DNA of 64,000 nucleotides from Paraburkholderia sabiae (GTDB lineage: Bacteria; Pseudomonadota; Gammaproteobacteria; Burkholderiales; Burkholderiaceae), in NCBI RefSeq assembly GCF_030412785.1, contig NZ_CP125295.1:5580001-5644000 (forward strand). The letters are read 5' to 3'. The position numbers and the translations under genes were made by a program. Under the pieces are notes generated by a model. That model ran no database searches. It was not told where the DNA came from and was given only the letters and a program-made list of their open reading frames with translations. Shown one piece after another: positions 47,529-55,487 of the stretch (positions are counted from its first letter, which is position 1; each line of letters opens with the position of its first letter).

Positions 47529-47584
47529 GGCTTCTGTCTCCTGTTTGTCTTCGTCAATGGAACTGCTCTTTCGGGTCTTTCGCT

Positions 47585-47687
47585 TGCATCCGCGATTTCG
47601 TATCCGTACTTCATGCGTCGCCCCTGTGCGGGGCGGCACCTACTTTTCTTTGCAGCGGCAAAGAAAAGTAGGCAAAAGAAAGCCGCT
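47585..47687 (+). repeat. Family repeat, copy C1 (103 bp)
   Basis: One base longer than the others in its first 45 bases and slightly diverged there (TCCGTACTTCATGCG); the 15-4-15 stem is intact. Confidence 0.93.
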
Positions 47688-48021
47688 TCAAACCTCCGGT
47701 GCCTGCCAGGTTCGCGCTGCGCCATGCCGCAGTTGAGCTATCGCGCAGCGACGCCAACACTCCGTAGAAAGCCCGCAGTCAACCGCGCATAGCGCGAAAA
47801 CCCGCACACGGTCTGGAGCACATAACGCCGCAATCAGACCGACGGCAAACACACAAAAACAAGCACACAAAAACAAGCCGACCGAACGTGCTCCAGGTGG
47901 ATGTCATCTTTCGCGCCGCGCGCCCCTGACTGCGGGCGTTCTACGGAGTGTTGGCGTCACTGCGCGACAGCTCAAAGAACGTGTGCCGTGGCGTTATCCT
48001 GGCCGGCACTGGAGGTTCAAA

Positions 48022-48123
48022 AGCGGCTTTCTTTTGCCTACTTTTCTTTGCCGCTGCAAAGAAAAGTAGGTGCCGCCCCGCACAGGGGCAACGCTAATAG
48101 ACCGAAAACATAGAGCGGATGCC
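48022..48123 (-). repeat. Family repeat, copy C2
   Basis: Inverted partner of C1; the outer end is diverged (AGACCGAAAACATAGAGC) but the stem is intact. Confidence 0.93.
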
Positions 48124-48133
48124 ACCAAAAGAA

Positions 48134-49147
48134 TCACCGCCGCCCTCGCTGCAAGAAAGCGACAACAATAATGACAACACCCTGCACAGCAGCATTCAAA
48201 TAAACGCTAATGACGCTAGTGAGATTAAGAATATTAGCGATGACAGAGAGCAGCACAGCCCCAATAACAGTACCAACAACACGCCCTTCACCGCCCTTAA
48301 GCGCGGTGCCACCAACCACAACAGCAGCGATAGCTTCAAGTTCCCAAAGCAAACCCGTAGTAGGCGTCGCAGACCCAAGCCGAGGCACATAAAGCACAGT
48401 AGCAACCCCAACACAAATCCCTAGCAAAACATAAGTCACGATCTTGACGGTATCGACACGAATAGCGGCATAACGAGCGACCTGTTCATTGGAGCCGATA
48501 GCCTGCACATGCCGCCCAAACGCCGTGCGATTCAGAATCAATGCACCGCCAGCGGCAACAACAAGAAACACCCAGATAGGCACAGGCACACCAAACAGAC
48601 TCGCGTAATAAACAGGCCCATAGAGATCGGAAAGATTGTTATCCAAAGTCAACGCGCCACCGTCAGCAAGCCACGTCAGCACAGCACGAAAAATCCCCAA
48701 CGTCCCAAGCGTGACGATAAAAGGCTCGATACGCCCTTTGGTAATGAGCAACCCGTGAGCGCACCCAAACGCGCCGCCGAGCACAAAAGCACTCCCAATC
48801 CCGATCAACACAATCGTCAAAGGCGCAAACGCATGACCGCCTGGTGACGCAGCCAGCGCATTCATCAACCAGATCATGCTGCCCGCAATCAACGCAGCCA
48901 TCGACCCAACAGAAAGATCGATCCCGCCAGAAATAATCACGAAGGTCATGCCGACAGCAATGATCCCGATGAACGACGTGCGCGTGAGCACATTCATCAT
49001 GTTGTCGACGGTGGCGAAATCGCGATTGAGCAGCGTGCCCGCAATGCACAGCACGATCAGACCGGCCAGCGGCCCCAGCCCGTGCAGGCGATGCGCAATC
49101 CGCATCGCGCGTCCCGCCGGCGCGGCGTCAGTGTGTGCCCGTTGCAT
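48134..49147 (-). CDS. Sugar ABC transporter permease (RbsC-like)
   Basis: A 337-residue permease with eight or more hydrophobic helices. [20 protein letters not shown] and [22 protein letters not shown] are the RbsC-family hallmarks. The start overlaps the ATPase gene by 20 bases. It forms the transmembrane channel with the ATPase upstream and the binding protein beyond element C. Confidence 0.93.
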   Translation of the reverse strand: MQRAHTDAAPAGRAMRIAHRLHGLGPLAGLIVLCIAGTLLNRDFATVDNMMNVLTRTSFIGIIAVGMTFVIISGGIDLSVGSMAALIAGSMIWLMNALAASPGGHAFAPLTIVLIGIGSAFVLGGAFGCAHGLLITKGRIEPFIVTLGTLGIFRAVLTWLADGGALTLDNNLSDLYGPVYYASLFGVPVPIWVFLVVAAGGALILNRTAFGRHVQAIGSNEQVARYAAIRVDTVKIVTYVLLGICVGVATVLYVPRLGSATPTTGLLWELEAIAAVVVGGTALKGGEGRVVGTVIGAVLLSVIANILNLTSVISVYLNAAVQGVVIIVVAFLQRGRR

Positions 49148-50615
49148 GAGCGATCAACTCCTCTTCGGTCAGATGGCCGGCACCGAGCGTCGCCTGCAGC
49201 CGGCCCGCGCGCATCACCGCGACGCGATGGCATAGCCCGATCAGCTCGATCAGTTCCGATGAAATGACGACGACGGCACGCCCTTCGGCAGCCAGCCGGT
49301 GAATCAGAAAATAGATGTCGCGTTTCGCACCGATGTCGACGCCGCGCGTCGGTTCGTCGAGCACGATCACGTTCGGATCCGGTTGCAGAAACTTGGCGAG
49401 CGCGAGCTTCTGCTGATTGCCGCCCGACAGCATGCGCGCACGGCTTCCCAGGTCGCCCGTGCGAATGCCGAACTCGCGCACGGCACGCGTCAACGCTTCG
49501 CGTCCTGCCTTCATGTCGAGCAACGGATGCGCGTAGCGGTCGAGCGTCATCAGCGTCAGGTTGTCCTGCAGGCTCAGGTTCACATGCAGACCCTTGCCCT
49601 TGCGGTCTTCGCTCAAGTACGTGAGCCCGCGTCGCATCGCATCGCGCGGGGTGTGCAGATCGGCCTTGCGTCCCGCGATTTCGATCGTCCCCGCCGTGCG
49701 CTTGCGCAAACCGATGATCGCCTCGAACGCTTCCGTGCGGCCCGCACCGACCAGTCCCGCAAAGCCGAACACTTCGCCCGCGCGCACCTCGAAGCTCAGA
49801 TCGTCGACCCACTCGGGCACGCTCAGGTTGCGCACGTTCAGCGCGACGGGTGCATCGGCGGCGGGCGGCGTCTTGTCGGGGAACATGTCGGACAGTTCGC
49901 GCCCGACCATCAGGTTCGCCATCTGCTGCCGCGCGAGCAGTGCCGTCTCGCTGCGCGCAACGAAGCGGCCGTCGCGCATCACGATCACTTCGTCGGTGAT
50001 GTGCTCGACTTCATCGAGCTTGTGCGAGATGTAGACGATCGTCACGCCGTCGGCCTTGAGCTTGCTCATCAGCGCGAAGAGGCGCTCCGTTTCGGAGGGC
50101 GTGAGCGTCGCCGTCGGCTCGTCCATGATCAGGAGCCGCGCGCGCCGCGACAGCGCCTTCGCGATCTCCACCATCTGCTTTTCCGCGACGATCAGATCGC
50201 GCACCTTCGTATCGGGATGCTTGTGCAGACCGACCTGCTCCAGATACCGCTTCGCCTCGCTGCGCATCGCCGTGTCGTCGACGAAGAAACCCTTGCGCTT
50301 CTCGTGGCCGAGATACATGTTCTGCGCGATCGTCAGATGCTCGGCGAGATTGAACTCCTGGTGAATCAGCACGATTCCCGCTGCTTCCGCATCGCGCGAG
50401 CCGTCGAACTGCTGCGCGTGGCCGTCGATCAGCACCGTGCCTTCCGTCGCCGTTTCGTAGCCCGCGAGAATCTTCATCAACGTCGACTTGCCCGCGCCGT
50501 TCTCGCCGAGCAGACCGTAGATGCGTCCGGGCGCGAGATCGAAGCTCACGCCGTGCAGCACGCGCACGGGGCCGAAATCTTTGCGGATATCGTCGAAACG
50601 GACGGCGAGGCTCAT
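49128..50615 (-). CDS. Sugar ABC transporter ATPase (two nucleotide-binding domains)
   Basis: A 495-residue RbsA/MglA-type ATPase with tandem ABC domains. The first Walker A GENGAGKS is at residues 37-44; the second domain has the degenerate [12 protein letters not shown] normally seen in this class and the signature [14 protein letters not shown] with [13 protein letters not shown]. It lies 11 bases after the LacI gene and overlaps the permease start. Confidence 0.95.
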   Translation of the reverse strand: MSLAVRFDDIRKDFGPVRVLHGVSFDLAPGRIYGLLGENGAGKSTLMKILAGYETATEGTVLIDGHAQQFDGSRDAEAAGIVLIHQEFNLAEHLTIAQNMYLGHEKRKGFFVDDTAMRSEAKRYLEQVGLHKHPDTKVRDLIVAEKQMVEIAKALSRRARLLIMDEPTATLTPSETERLFALMSKLKADGVTIVYISHKLDEVEHITDEVIVMRDGRFVARSETALLARQQMANLMVGRELSDMFPDKTPPAADAPVALNVRNLSVPEWVDDLSFEVRAGEVFGFAGLVGAGRTEAFEAIIGLRKRTAGTIEIAGRKADLHTPRDAMRRGLTYLSEDRKGKGLHVNLSLQDNLTLMTLDRYAHPLLDMKAGREALTRAVREFGIRTGDLGSRARMLSGGNQQKLALAKFLQPDPNVIVLDEPTRGVDIGAKRDIYFLIHRLAAEGRAVVVISSELIELIGLCHRVAVMRAGRLQATLGAGHLTEEELIAHATGTH

Positions 50616-50626
50616 CGCGGCTTCCC

Positions 50627-51706
50627 TCAGGCGCTCTTTCGGACGACGAGCCGATGCGGCAGCAGCACGCCCGGCACGTTCTCGAGTGGATTCGCGAGCC
50701 GCTGCAGCAACAGACGCGCGGCTGTTTCGCCGAGTTCGCGCATCGGCTGCGCGATCGTCGTGAGCGGCGGGTCGATCTGCGCGGCGAGCGAGATGTCGTC
50801 GAAACCGGCGACGGCCACATCGTCCGGCACGCGCTTGCCGACGCTGCGCAGGCCGCTGATCACGCCGATCGCGAGCGTGTCGGAGACGGCGAACACGGCC
50901 GTCGGCGCGTCGGCCAGCGTCATCAGCAGCGCCGCCGCCGAGGCGCCCGCTTCGTAGTCGAGGCTGTTCACGTTGATGCGCCAGCGTTCGTCAGGCTCGA
51001 TGCCGGCCTCGCGCAGCGCGTCCAGATAGCCTCGCTGGCGCTGTTGCGCGTACAGGTAGTGATCGTCGGAGTTGATCAGCGCGATGCGCCGGTGGCCGCG
51101 CGCGAGCAGATGGCGCACAGCGTCGCCCGCCGCGCGGTAATTGTCGATGCCCACATACGGCACGCCCACCGATGAATCGAACTCGCAGCACGCGACCCAC
51201 GGCAGCGCGTTCGATTCCTCGGCGAGCGCCTGCTGCACGGTGGCGGGATCGAGGCAGATCGCGCCGTCCGCACGGCGTCGCCGCAGCAGGTCGAAATAGC
51301 TGCGCTCGCGGCCGGGATCGGCGCCCGTGTCGCACAACAGCATGAAGTAGCCGTGCTGACGCGCAACGACATCGATGCCGCGGATCACTTCCGCGTAGAA
51401 CGGATTGCCGACGTCGGGCACCATTGTCAACAACAGGCGGCTTTCGGCCGTGCGCAGATTGCGCGCGAGTTCGTTCACGCGATACCCGCTCGTCGCGACG
51501 GCGGCCAGCACCTTGTCGCGCGTTGCCGGGCGGACGTTCGAATGGCCGTTCAGCACGCGCGACACCGTCGCCACGGACACGCCCGCCTGCTCGGCGACGC
51601 CGGCGATCGACAGCCCTTCCCCGGCGCCGCGCGAGCCGCCATCGGCCGGGCCTTGCGGGTCACGCTGGGCGGCATGTTGAAAGGTGCGCTCGGACGGTTT
51701 GTCCAC
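50627..51706 (-). CDS. LacI-family repressor of the sugar operon
   Basis: A 359-residue regulator starting at a GTG (51706). After a 30-residue unstructured leader, the HTH SIAGVAEQAGVSVATVSRVL spans about residues 33-52, with the hinge near YRVNELARNL. The ligand domain is Peripla_BP-like (ALINSDDHYLYAQQRQRGYL, VAGFDDISLAAQIDPPLTTI). It is the first gene of the operon and has a perfect palindrome 15 bases upstream of its start, so autoregulation is very likely. Confidence 0.93.
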   Translation of the reverse strand: MDKPSERTFQHAAQRDPQGPADGGSRGAGEGLSIAGVAEQAGVSVATVSRVLNGHSNVRPATRDKVLAAVATSGYRVNELARNLRTAESRLLLTMVPDVGNPFYAEVIRGIDVVARQHGYFMLLCDTGADPGRERSYFDLLRRRRADGAICLDPATVQQALAEESNALPWVACCEFDSSVGVPYVGIDNYRAAGDAVRHLLARGHRRIALINSDDHYLYAQQRQRGYLDALREAGIEPDERWRINVNSLDYEAGASAAALLMTLADAPTAVFAVSDTLAIGVISGLRSVGKRVPDDVAVAGFDDISLAAQIDPPLTTIAQPMRELGETAARLLLQRLANPLENVPGVLLPHRLVVRKSA

Positions 51707-51720
51707 CGGATTTCGCTCGC

Positions 51721-51742
51721 AAAATGTAATCGATTACATTTT
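51721..51742. promoter_or_regulatory. 22-bp perfect palindromic operator for the LacI-family repressor
   Basis: Centred on CG at 51731-51732; the core is TGTAATCGATTACA with A/T flanks that also pair. The sequence is typical of LacI-family operators with a central CG. It lies 15 bases before the repressor start, where binding would block initiation of the whole operon. Confidence 0.85.
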
Positions 51743-51972
51743 TGGTCGACGGGAGCGTTAATCGCAAGTCCTATCGCGTAGGGACTTTCACCGAGGCACG
51801 CCATGCAAGGTCGACCCGGCCGCGAGCAGACGATGTGCCCGCGAGCGGGCGGCGGCCCCGCGCGGTTTGGTACAATTTCACAGTTAACGAACATCGGGAA
51901 CAACGGGAAAAGTGGTCTCCTCAATACACCCGCTTGCCCACTCCCGCGTCCAACCACACCGCCGAATTGATC

Positions 51973-52626
51973 ATGAACATCGAACAAGCGCGTTTCAACA
52001 TGATTGAACAGCAAATCCGTCCGTGGGAAGTACTCGACCAGGACGTGCTGAATCTGCTGTCGATCGTCAAGCGTGAGAATTTCGTGCCCGCCGCATACCG
52101 CGAGCTGGCGTTCGTCGATTTCGAAATTCCGCTGCCCGCCGGCCAGCACATGCTCGCACCGCGCGTCGAGGCACGCGTGTTGCAAGAACTGGCGGTGAAG
52201 AAGCACGAAACGGTGCTGGAAATCGGCGCGGGTTCGGGCTACATGGCATCGCTTCTCGCGCATCGTGCACAGCACGTGCTGACGGTGGATATCGAGCCGG
52301 AACTGGCCGAACTCGCGAAGGCGAACCTCGCCGCGAACGGCGTGCTGAACGCCGAAGTCGCGACGGGCGACGGCGCCCGCGGCTGGGCCGCTGCCGCGCC
52401 GTACGACATCATCTGCGTGTCGGGCGGCCTGCCCGTGCTGCCGCAGGAAATTCTCGAGCAACTGAAGGTCGGTGGCCGTCTGGCGGCATTCGTCGGCACC
52501 GCTCCCGTGATGAAGGCGCAGATCATCACGCGCGTCGACGAGAAGCAGTTCCGTATCGCCGACGTGTTCGAAACCTTTGTCGAACCGCTGCAGAACGCCG
52601 TGCACGCGCCGCGCTTCAAGTTCTGA
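51973..52626 (+). CDS. pcm: Protein-L-isoaspartate O-methyltransferase-like protein
   Basis: A 217-residue SAM-dependent methyltransferase of the PIMT family. The SAM motif VLEIGAGSGYMASLL is at residues 82-96 and LTVDIEPELAELAKANL follows. However, the substrate-loop motif, normally GQTIS in true PIMT enzymes, reads AGQHMLAP, so isoaspartate repair is uncertain. A TACAAT at 51871-51876 could be its -10 element. The rhodanese gene follows at 32 bases. Confidence 0.85.
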   Translation: MNIEQARFNMIEQQIRPWEVLDQDVLNLLSIVKRENFVPAAYRELAFVDFEIPLPAGQHMLAPRVEARVLQELAVKKHETVLEIGAGSGYMASLLAHRAQHVLTVDIEPELAELAKANLAANGVLNAEVATGDGARGWAAAAPYDIICVSGGLPVLPQEILEQLKVGGRLAAFVGTAPVMKAQIITRVDEKQFRIADVFETFVEPLQNAVHAPRFKF

Positions 52627-52657
52627 GCAAGACCCTGATTCAATCGCGAGGCTGACG

Positions 52658-52981
52658 ATGCAAAACCTGACCGCTCCCGCTCTGGCCGAATGGCTCGCCG
52701 ACAAATCGCGTCCCACGCCCGTGCTCCTCGACGTGCGCGAGCCGTGGGAAATCGAAACGGCGAAGATCGCCGGCAGCGTGTCGATTCCGATGCGCGAGAT
52801 TCCCGCGCGCAGCGAAGAACTCGACGATGACGTGCAGATCGTCTGCATCTGTCATCACGGCGCGCGCAGCGCGCAGGTCGCGATGTTCCTCGAATCGCGC
52901 GGCTACAAGGACGTGTTCAATCTGTACGGCGGTATCGACGCGTGGTCGCGTCAGGTGGATGCTTCCGTGCCGACTTATTGA
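52658..52981 (+). CDS. Single-domain rhodanese (sulfurtransferase)
   Basis: A 107-residue rhodanese. The catalytic cysteine is Cys65 in the loop CHHGARS; LLDVREPWEIETAKIAGSV and MFLESRGYKDVFNLYGGIDAW are family motifs. No signal peptide, so cytosolic. It probably carries persulfide sulfur; the acceptor is unknown. It is in tandem with the methyltransferase gene and ends before a strong terminator. Confidence 0.92.
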   Translation: MQNLTAPALAEWLADKSRPTPVLLDVREPWEIETAKIAGSVSIPMREIPARSEELDDDVQIVCICHHGARSAQVAMFLESRGYKDVFNLYGGIDAWSRQVDASVPTY

Positions 52982-53011
52982 GCGCTGCTGCGTTTCAACG
53001 CTTCATATCGG

Positions 53012-53036
53012 GCGCCGGCTTTATGCCGGCGCTTTT
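53012..53036 (+). terminator. Intrinsic terminator after the rhodanese gene
   Basis: GCGCCGGC at 53012-53019 pairs with GCCGGCGC at 53025-53032 around a 5-nt loop, followed by TTTTGTTTT. Confidence 0.88.
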
Positions 53037-53185
53037 GTTTTGGCGTTTGGTTTTGAGCGTCACGTCCGGGTCCGGCGACGCGCCTTGAAATTTCGGAACT
53101 TTCCCACGACGAACAGGAAGTTTATTACGCCATCCTAAAAATCGATCGATCAACATACAACGCTTCCTTTCAGGAGCGTAACTGT

Positions 53186-53641
53186 ATGAAATCGATCAGG
53201 ATTGCTGCGGCGTTGGCGTTGCTGTCGCCCGTCGCAGGCCATGCGACGCTTGGCGCCGCGCCGTTGCCATCGGCAAGCGTTCCGGCAACGTCCGCTAGCT
53301 CGCGAGCCGCGCTGACAGCGGCCGCTTCCTCCGCGCCGTACACCACTCACGAAACGCGAACCGCCGACGGCGTCACGGTCCGCGAATATGCGTCGGCGGC
53401 GAATGTTGTTTTTGCGGTGACCTGGCAAGGGCCGACGCGACCCGACATGCAGGCGCTGCTCGGCAGCTACTTTCCTAACCTCATTGCCGCTGGACGCCGC
53501 GCGGCACGCGGCACGGGCCCGCTGATCGCGCGGGATGGCGAGTTGCAGGTCGAATCGGTTGGACATCAGGGAGCTTTTGCTGGCCGGGCCTACGTGCCGC
53601 GGCTTGTGCCCGCCAACGTCAATGTGGATGCGCTGCAATGA
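53186..53641 (+). CDS. DUF2844 exported protein
   Basis: A 151-residue protein with a signal peptide (MKSIRIAAALALLSPVAGHA) and a 40-residue Ala/Ser/Thr-rich linker. The folded part is TADGVTVREYASAANVVFAV and PTRPDMQALLGSYFPNLI, matching DUF2844. CAGGAG precedes the ATG. The stop overlaps the DUF3443 start by 4 bases, and the two families regularly occur together in this group, so they probably act as a pair. The function is unknown; a substrate, chaperone or inhibitor of the DUF3443 protein is possible but unproven. Confidence 0.88.
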   Translation: MKSIRIAAALALLSPVAGHATLGAAPLPSASVPATSASSRAALTAAASSAPYTTHETRTADGVTVREYASAANVVFAVTWQGPTRPDMQALLGSYFPNLIAAGRRAARGTGPLIARDGELQVESVGHQGAFAGRAYVPRLVPANVNVDALQ

Positions 53642-55062
53642 AAACCTACTTCTCGCGTCGCGCTTCGACCCGCCCCTTAGTCGCCGTGCTACTCGCGGCC
53701 AGCATCACGCTGAGCGCATGTGGCGGCGGTGGCGGCAGCGATAACAGTTCCGGCCCAGCGGTAACCAATACCGCACCGAAGAGACCGGCGGGCTCGGCCA
53801 GCACGCCTGCGGCAGCCAGTTCGCCGACGGGTGCGAGTACGCCTTCGGCAGCAACGCCCGCAAGCGGAACGAGCACGGCGAACAACGACACTAACCAGAC
53901 CGGCAACAACACCAACACCAACACCAACGATCCGCCGCCCGTCGTCGTCAACAGCGTCCCCATCACAATCGACAACACGCTCGACCCAACGATCGTCAAC
54001 ACGCCGTATGTCAGCGTGACACTCTGCGTGCCGGGCGCGCAGAGCGCATCTCAGTGCCTAACGCTGGATCACATGCTGCTCGACACAGGCTCGGTTGGCG
54101 TACGCGTGATGTCGTCAGCTCTCGGCGCGGCGCTCGCCGGCAAATTGCCCGTGCAGACAGGGGCGTCGAATGATTCGACGGGCAAGGCGCCGCTCGCACA
54201 GTGCGCGCTCTTCGCTTCCGGCTACACGTGGGGTCCGATACGCCGCGCCGACGTGAAGATCGGCGGCGAGACGGCGAGCGACCTCCCGATCCAGTTGATC
54301 GGCGACAGCGGCTTCACGTTGATACCCTCCGACTGCATCAGGCGCGGCGTACACAGCATGAACACCGTGCAGGATCTGGGCGCGAACGGCATCGTCGGCA
54401 TCGGCCATCTGGCGCGTGACTTTCCGGAAGCGGCGCAAGCGACGCTCGCGGCCACGTACTACTACTGTCAGACGTCGTGGTCGTGTGCCGCCGCGAGCGT
54501 ACCGCTCGCGAGTCAGACGGCCAACCCCGTTTCCGCCTTCGCGACCGACAACAACGGCACGATCATCCGCCTGCCCGCACTGCCGGCAACGGGCCGGGCG
54601 ACCGTAACGGGTGAACTGCTGTTCGGCATCGGCACGCGCGACAACAATGCGCTGCCTGCCAACGCCACGCGACTCAACGTGTCGGATCGCGGACTGTTCA
54701 ACACGACCTATGGCGGAAGCACGATGTCGAGCGTCGTCGATAGCGGATCGAACGGGCTGTTCTTCCAGGATTCGACGCTGCCCGTTTCTGCGCCGAGCAA
54801 CGGCTGGTATATACCCGCTACCACCCAGAACCTGAGCGCGTCAATGATCTCGAAAACGGGCGACGTCCGCTCGACGGTCCCGTTCGCCATCGCCAATTCG
54901 TCGAACCTGTTCGCGCTGGGCTACGCCGCGCACGACAATCTCGGCGCACCGCTCAACAGCATGTTCATGTGGGGCTTGCCGTTCTTCTACGGACGCAGCG
55001 TCTATACGGTGCTGAGCGACGCGTATGCAGGCTCCCAGAAGGGACCTTACGTCGCCTTCTGA
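53638..55062 (+). CDS. DUF3443 lipoprotein with aspartic-peptidase-like motifs
   Basis: A 474-residue protein. The lipobox LSAC (Cys28) predicts lipidation; residues 29-105 are a Ser/Thr/Asn/Pro-rich linker. Two Asp motifs follow: LLDTGSVGVRV (Asp149) and VVDSGSNGLFF (Asp368). About 100 residues after the first is GANGIVGIGHL, and near the end FMWGLPFFYGRSVYTVL. This order (DTGS, xGIxGxG, DSGS, then a LG-x-x-F motif) is what pepsin-like bilobal aspartic peptidases show. Assignment to DUF3443 is firm; peptidase activity is inference. Confidence 0.85.
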   Translation: MKTYFSRRASTRPLVAVLLAASITLSACGGGGGSDNSSGPAVTNTAPKRPAGSASTPAAASSPTGASTPSAATPASGTSTANNDTNQTGNNTNTNTNDPPPVVVNSVPITIDNTLDPTIVNTPYVSVTLCVPGAQSASQCLTLDHMLLDTGSVGVRVMSSALGAALAGKLPVQTGASNDSTGKAPLAQCALFASGYTWGPIRRADVKIGGETASDLPIQLIGDSGFTLIPSDCIRRGVHSMNTVQDLGANGIVGIGHLARDFPEAAQATLAATYYYCQTSWSCAAASVPLASQTANPVSAFATDNNGTIIRLPALPATGRATVTGELLFGIGTRDNNALPANATRLNVSDRGLFNTTYGGSTMSSVVDSGSNGLFFQDSTLPVSAPSNGWYIPATTQNLSASMISKTGDVRSTVPFAIANSSNLFALGYAAHDNLGAPLNSMFMWGLPFFYGRSVYTVLSDAYAGSQKGPYVAF

Positions 55063-55079
55063 TCGCGGCACACTCAAGC

Positions 55080-55119
55080 AAAACGGCGGATGGGCCTGCA
55101 ACCCATCCGCCGTTTTTTT
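55080..55119 (+). terminator. Intrinsic terminator after the DUF3443 gene
   Basis: CGGCGGATGGG at 55084-55094 pairs exactly with CCCATCCGCCG at 55102-55112, followed by seven T residues. Confidence 0.95.
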
Positions 55120-55372
55120 ATTGCCCACGGTACCACGGTAAGCACGCGCCCAACCGTGCACAACCGGGCAGCGACGATGCACCGACGTCGCGCCCGCGAA
55201 TCTGAAGAATCGCGCCGCACGCTCCGTTGCAGCGCGGCGCGCACCTGAACGAGGCGCGGCCCCTTGCGCTGCACCGCTTTCGCGCCCAGCGCGCATAACG
55301 TCTCGTGCGACCGCACCGCCAGCGAGCCGCTTTGCAGCAAGCGCGGCGCGCATCGGCGCGCCCGACGCAAAG

Positions 55373-55389
55373 TTGGCATATGCCTTGCA
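55373..55389 (+). promoter_or_regulatory. Sigma-54 promoter for the urea transporter operon
   Basis: TTGGCATATGCCTTGCA has the invariant GG (55375-55376) and GC (55387-55388) exactly 10 bases apart, the -24/-12 pattern of sigma-54. It lies about 100 bases before urtA. Nitrogen-responsive control by NtrC would fit urea import. Upstream TGCACC half-sites (for example near 55271) could be NtrC contacts, but none is a complete site. The rest of the gap 55120-55487 shows no gene. Confidence 0.8.
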
Positions 55390-55487
55390 GTATCCGGCCC
55401 GGCAACAGTCCACACACATAACCAGACAAGCAAGGACACGCGCAGTCCGTCCGCCACTCGTCACCATCCTATGGCAAGGGGAAGCAC

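Larger units (their letters stand above)
47585..48123. repeat. Palindromic intergenic element C (~540 bp) inside a sugar ABC operon
   Basis: Starts 10 bases after the permease stop and ends 57 bases before the binding-protein start. The family repeats are at 47585-47687 and 48022-48123, inverted. The inner arms and centre match element B in the same plus-strand orientation (ACTCCGTAGAAAGCCCGCAG, GGTCTGGAGCACATAACGCC, CCAGGTGGATGTCATC). A small direct duplication AACAAGCACACAAAAACAAG is specific to this copy. The whole segment must be transcribed if the operon is a single unit. Confidence 0.88.

Noticed and set aside
47529..47639. N-terminal extension of the sugar-binding protein into repeat C1
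   Set aside because: The extension translates repeat sequence; a signal peptide and AGGAGA site support the start at 47528.
47585..48123. Element C as a CRISPR-like array or integron site
   Set aside because: There are only two repeat copies, inverted rather than direct, with a palindromic spacer; no cas or integrase gene is nearby.
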